NCBI RefSeq assembly: GCF_000264905.1
Contig: NW_006763136.1
Location: 1,467,485-1,531,484, forward strand
DNA: 64,000 nt
Direction: 5' to 3'
From: Stereum hirsutum FP-91666 SS1
Lineage: Eukaryota > Basidiomycota > Agaricomycetes > Russulales > Stereaceae
In this document: piece after piece, positions 60,887 through 64,000 of the stretch
Numbering within the stretch: the first letter of the stretch is position 1
How the letters are laid out: the number at the start of each line of letters is the position of its first letter
Program-made: the position numbers and the translations under genes
Notes under the pieces: generated by a model
The model's database searches: none
What the model was told of the DNA's origin: nothing
What the model saw: only the letters and a program-made list of their open reading frames with translations

Positions 60887-61779
60887 CTGTGCGAACTTGG
60901 TCTCATCTCGTATACTGGTTATAATATCTAGTGGAGATGGCGGATTGTAGAACACTACGATGCATCTAGTTTATCGCGACATTTTCAATGATACTTATTG
61001 TATCACGAATGGGCGATCTCAACACTCATCGAGCTGTTCCCAATGACTGGTGGCACACCCGACACGTAATGAACGCCACACTGGGTCACTCCCAACCTTG
61101 AAGGCTCCTTCCAGTAGACCGTCGTTTTCGCTGAAGGTGATGATCACCGCGGTCAACTTTCGTGATGCTATATGGAGGCCGCACCTTGGTTGACGGGCCA
61201 ATTCCTCGTGGACCGTGTGGTATTGACCTGCCAGCTGCAGGGCTGACGTTCGGCACGAATTTACGCCACACATCACACAAGAAAACCTTTCTGTGAAAGC
61301 AGCACAATTGTCTGGCAAGAAACGGTCAAGCAATCATTACATATCATACAGTCGTACCCGGAAAGGCAACCCATAAGGTACTGGTAAGTATACAATCGGA
61401 GACGACAGTATCCTGGTATAAAGGGGTGCTGGTAGTAGGATAACACAGCAAAAAGGGGTGGATGAGGAGGGCGGGGGAGCACTGAGTACTGAGCACTGAG
61501 CGCGATAATAAACAAACGATGGCGAAGGCGAAGAAAGTCGAGTCCGGAGCAGGGTGCATAGAGGTAGGTAAGCTACACGAAGAAAACAGTCAAGGGCATC
61601 CGAGTCATTAAAATATCATGAAAAGTCCGTAGCGTTCGAATGGAAGTGAGTATTTTTTGAACACCATCTCAACTCCCATCACACCCAGCGAAAAGAACCC
61701 AGAAAAATTTCACCACTCCCACACGCTCTACCCCCGAAAAACAACTCGCTCATGCAGAACAAGAGCCAAGTCGATCCGT
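60887..61779. other. Intergenic region between convergent genes
   Basis: About 890 bp with the 3' ends of DBP4 (+) and the PalI-like gene (-). A short ACTGAGTACTGAGCACTGAGC direct repeat lies near 61481. There is no gene. Confidence 0.5.
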
Positions 61780-62636
61780 TTAGTAGCGTGTCCTCCTCTG
61801 CCAGAAACGACGACGGGTGGTCGTAGCGCCGGCCCCGTTACCGTAAACGGGATCCGCGGTCTTGGACATGCGACGATTTCTCCGCGCGCTGCAGCATGTG
61901 AAGAGGACCAAGAACATGCCGAGGAAGAGGGCGACCATGGCGGCGAGACAGGTCCACATTGCGACACTGTAGAAGGCGTGGCTGCCTGAACCGTCGTCGT
62001 TAACGTGGTCTTTAATGATCTAAAATTAACACAAGGATAATTGACGTCAGTTATGATGGATAATAATAGCGAGAGAAAAAAAAAGTAGAAACAAGCATGA
62101 GATGAAATACGCACTCCGAACAGAGCAAAGTCGATGGCCATGACCACGAGAGTGACAACCCATGCGATGAAGGCAAAGATGCTCGCGAAGACTGAGCCGA
62201 TGACTCCTGCGCCAAGAGCGAGGAGGAAGGCGATGAAGGCGAGGCCACAGGCGATAGGGTGGAGGATCATGACATTCGTGAGAGCATTAGCACTGTCTGC
62301 AGCAGCGGTGTTGAAGCCCGTTCCGTCAGCTGTGGACATGACGTCCGCTGGCGAGTAGCCAACGTGGCTGCCTGTGCAAACATCGTCTGATCCCGAACTG
62401 TGAACACAAATCAGTCAGTTCCATTATTTTAATTGAAAAGCAACAGGGAATTGAACGCACTTGAGGATACAGTAGCCGAACGTCCCAAAGGAGATGGTGG
62501 ACGAGTTGGAAAGGTTGACTTTCATCAACGCAATATTGTTTACGACCGGTGCAGATATTGACGTTATTAACAACAATATACATGCCGCAAAGAGTAAGAA
62601 GGTCGCAAAGTGGTGGCACGCTCCTGTCCTAGCCAT
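61780..62636 (-). CDS. PalI/Rim9 (SUR7-like) family membrane protein
   Basis: Three exons (62636-62461, 62397-62115, 62019-61780) give 232 aa. There is an N-terminal hydrophobic helix (FATFLLFAACILLLITSISA), an extracellular stretch with NLSNSS and a conserved-type FGTFGYC, then three further membrane helices (ILHPIACGLAFIAFLLAL; FASIFAFIAWVVTLVVMAI; MWTCLAAMVALFLGMFLVL) and a basic cytosolic tail. This is the four-TM fungal PalI/Rim9-type layout. Rim9/PalI assists ambient-pH sensing at the plasma membrane, but many paralogs exist and this short one is not necessarily the pH-pathway member. Confidence 0.82.
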
Positions 62637-62721
62637 GTCGTGAAATTCTCGTGCAGGTGGAAGGTGAGGGTGGTGGAGAGCGGGAACGTTGAAAAATGGA
62701 GTTGACGCGCGAACGGGAGTC

Positions 62722-62730
62722 TTTATATCT
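62722..62730 (-). promoter_or_regulatory. TATA-box-like site of the PalI-like gene
   Basis: The minus strand reads GATATAAAG, about 87-95 nt before ATG 62636. Confidence 0.45.
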
Positions 62731-63111
62731 GCGCTAGGCCTTCGTCGTCATCGCTTTCTCTTGGAATGACGTCGGACGCGAAGGTTCTCCTTTTCGGGAA
62801 GAGCGGTGCCTCGCAGCTGCCAGCAGCCGCATACCGCACTCGTGGGGCCCTTGTTTGAGCATCACGTTGCTCTAAATGCGCAATAAATACCCACGAGTAT
62901 ATCGCATCTTCTGCAAGACCCAGCCATCGAAAAAAAACCGTTGATATACAGCTCTGAAGAGCCAGAAACCTCTCTGAGAACAGAACACCAAAAACATACT
63001 ATTGGCTTGTCCGCAGGCTCACAGCCCTATGTTTTTTCTCAGAGGATGCGGTGTTGGTGGTGGCTATCTTCAGCGACTGCGGGGGGCAGGAATGACGCCA
63101 TCCCGTTCAAA

Positions 63112-63790
63112 TAACGCAGGCGTAAGGCCGGTGAACGGCAGGTCCCGCTACTTGCTTTGAGTTACTGCTCCAAATGTACCAGTCTAACATATTGGACACG
63201 AGCATAAAATGTTCAATTGGTCTCATATTTTCGAATTGTTTCCCGGAGCAAACTCAGAGTCAGTGATTGCAGGACTAATGACGTCCGAAGAGTATACATG
63301 ACGTGCCAATGCAGCAAAGGGTCACTGCCGCTGCAGGGCTTCGCCCAGCAGCTTCGCGACCCAGACATAGTACTAGTACATTAATATTAGTGCCACATTG
63401 GGTGACTTTCTGTAGCAATGTAGAAGGCTTCCTGATGCACAGAAACACAAATAAAGGAGTCTCACCTAATCAAAAATTGATATCAGCGTCCTTGCTGTGC
63501 ATGTAGGCCTCTAGAATCTGTGAAATCCCCTACGGAGAGTCACCCACTTCACACCCTGCCGAGGCTACGATCTAAAAACATGAACAGACATGAATACTCT
63601 AGAAACAATTCATGACTTGGACTAGCAGTGCGTTGACAAAACGGATGTTCACGAAGTGTGGCGAGGGCTTGCGCGGGAAAGCTGAGTCAGAAATTGGTCA
63701 GCATCTACCATATAGGGAAGGTCGTCGCATTACAAGCCAAAAACCGAACGATACTTCCTGTAAGACCCACTACTAAAGTAGCGGGAATAA
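63112..63790. repeat. Dispersed repeat, copy 2 (longer form)
   Basis: It shares both edges and several long blocks with 4252-4738, including an almost identical final ~110 bp. It carries ~190 bp missing from copy 1, which is itself bounded by an inverted pair (TGGGTGACT ... AGTCACCCA), and the GC-rich hairpin GGGTCACTGCCGCTGC ... GCAGC. Confidence 0.75.
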
Positions 63791-63889
63791 AGTTCTCGAG
63801 CGCCTCCAGCCCCGGACCCCAGGTCGAATCGGGCTTCCCCGTCTGAGATCGTTGTTGATCAACGCACGTGACTCTCCTATCTGAGATCT

Positions 63890-63985
63890 CACATATGTCT
63901 ACCAAATCAAATTCACATATGCTTCTCGCACATATGCAGAACATATTGTGAACATAAGCGACGCACATATGTGGGGACATATGTG
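63890..63985. repeat. CATATG-rich cluster
   Basis: CATATG occurs five times within ~90 bp, mostly as ACATATG or CACATATG, with related ACATATT/ACATAAG words between. Spacing is irregular. Confidence 0.6.
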
Positions 63986-64000
63986 CATTTGCTGACTTGC

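Larger units (their letters stand above)
62637..64000. other. Spacer to window end, mostly repeat
   Basis: No gene is supported. It contains promoter sequence of the PalI-like gene, dispersed repeat copy 2 (63112-63790) and a CATATG-rich stretch at the end. Confidence 0.55.

Noticed and set aside
1..64000. CRISPR arrays, rRNA or prokaryotic-style operons
   Set aside because: No regularly spaced short repeats or rRNA-like sequence were seen; spliceosomal introns throughout show a eukaryotic nuclear origin.

Overview
This is 64 kb of nuclear DNA from a basidiomycete fungus, most probably an Agaricomycete. Genes are dense with short introns (mostly 50-90 nt, GT..AG), several exons are only 3-14 nt long, intergenic DNA holds degenerate repeats, and there are two genes of the mushroom-type Clp1 family (clamp/dikaryon development). 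Exon structures below were assembled by hand from splice sites, reading phase and family motifs; no transcript or database evidence was available.

Layout. 3-2456 (+): 3' part of a gene joining a degenerate HAD-like region to a CK1-type kinase. 2825-4045 (-): TPR protein. 4827-9544 (-): 20-exon SLIP-GC/dynamin-like GTPase with micro-exons. 9545-12058: gene-free, repeat-rich. 12059-13379 (-): Clp1-like protein. 13380-16120: spacer with a ~160-bp tandem array. 16121-20327 (+): 1337-aa SAP-domain protein with NuSAP-like features. 21014-23067 (-): GMC oxidoreductase. 23200-27063: BTB protein gene among duplicated and rearranged oxidase fragments. 27064-35090: a complete 8,027-bp DNA transposon. 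35091-35715: the other half of the oxidase gene it interrupts. 36490-37683 (-): second Clp1-like gene. 37684-41661: gene-free, with a large foldback inverted repeat. 41662-46749 (+): full-size ABC-B multidrug transporter. 47801-49225 (+): intact DAO-family oxidase. 49226-52575: gene-free. 52576-55306 (-): SLX1 nuclease. 55837-57482 (+): SDR. 57992-60886 (+): DBP4 helicase. 61780-62636 (-): PalI/Rim9-like membrane protein. 62637-64000: spacer with a second copy of the dispersed repeat found at 4252-4738.

How it fits together. Most genes are unrelated housekeeping or regulatory genes (ribosome biogenesis, DNA repair, signalling), and no biosynthetic cluster is evident. The coherent story is 21-49 kb: a GMC oxidase and DAO-family oxidases have been duplicated, fused and truncated, and one DAO gene is split by a recent-looking transposon. 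Its 6-bp target duplication, terminal inverted repeats and uninterrupted 2,116-codon reading frame are all visible. The encoded protein joins a Ulp1/C48-type cysteine protease to an RNase-H-like transposase, and this is the most distinctive system in the window.
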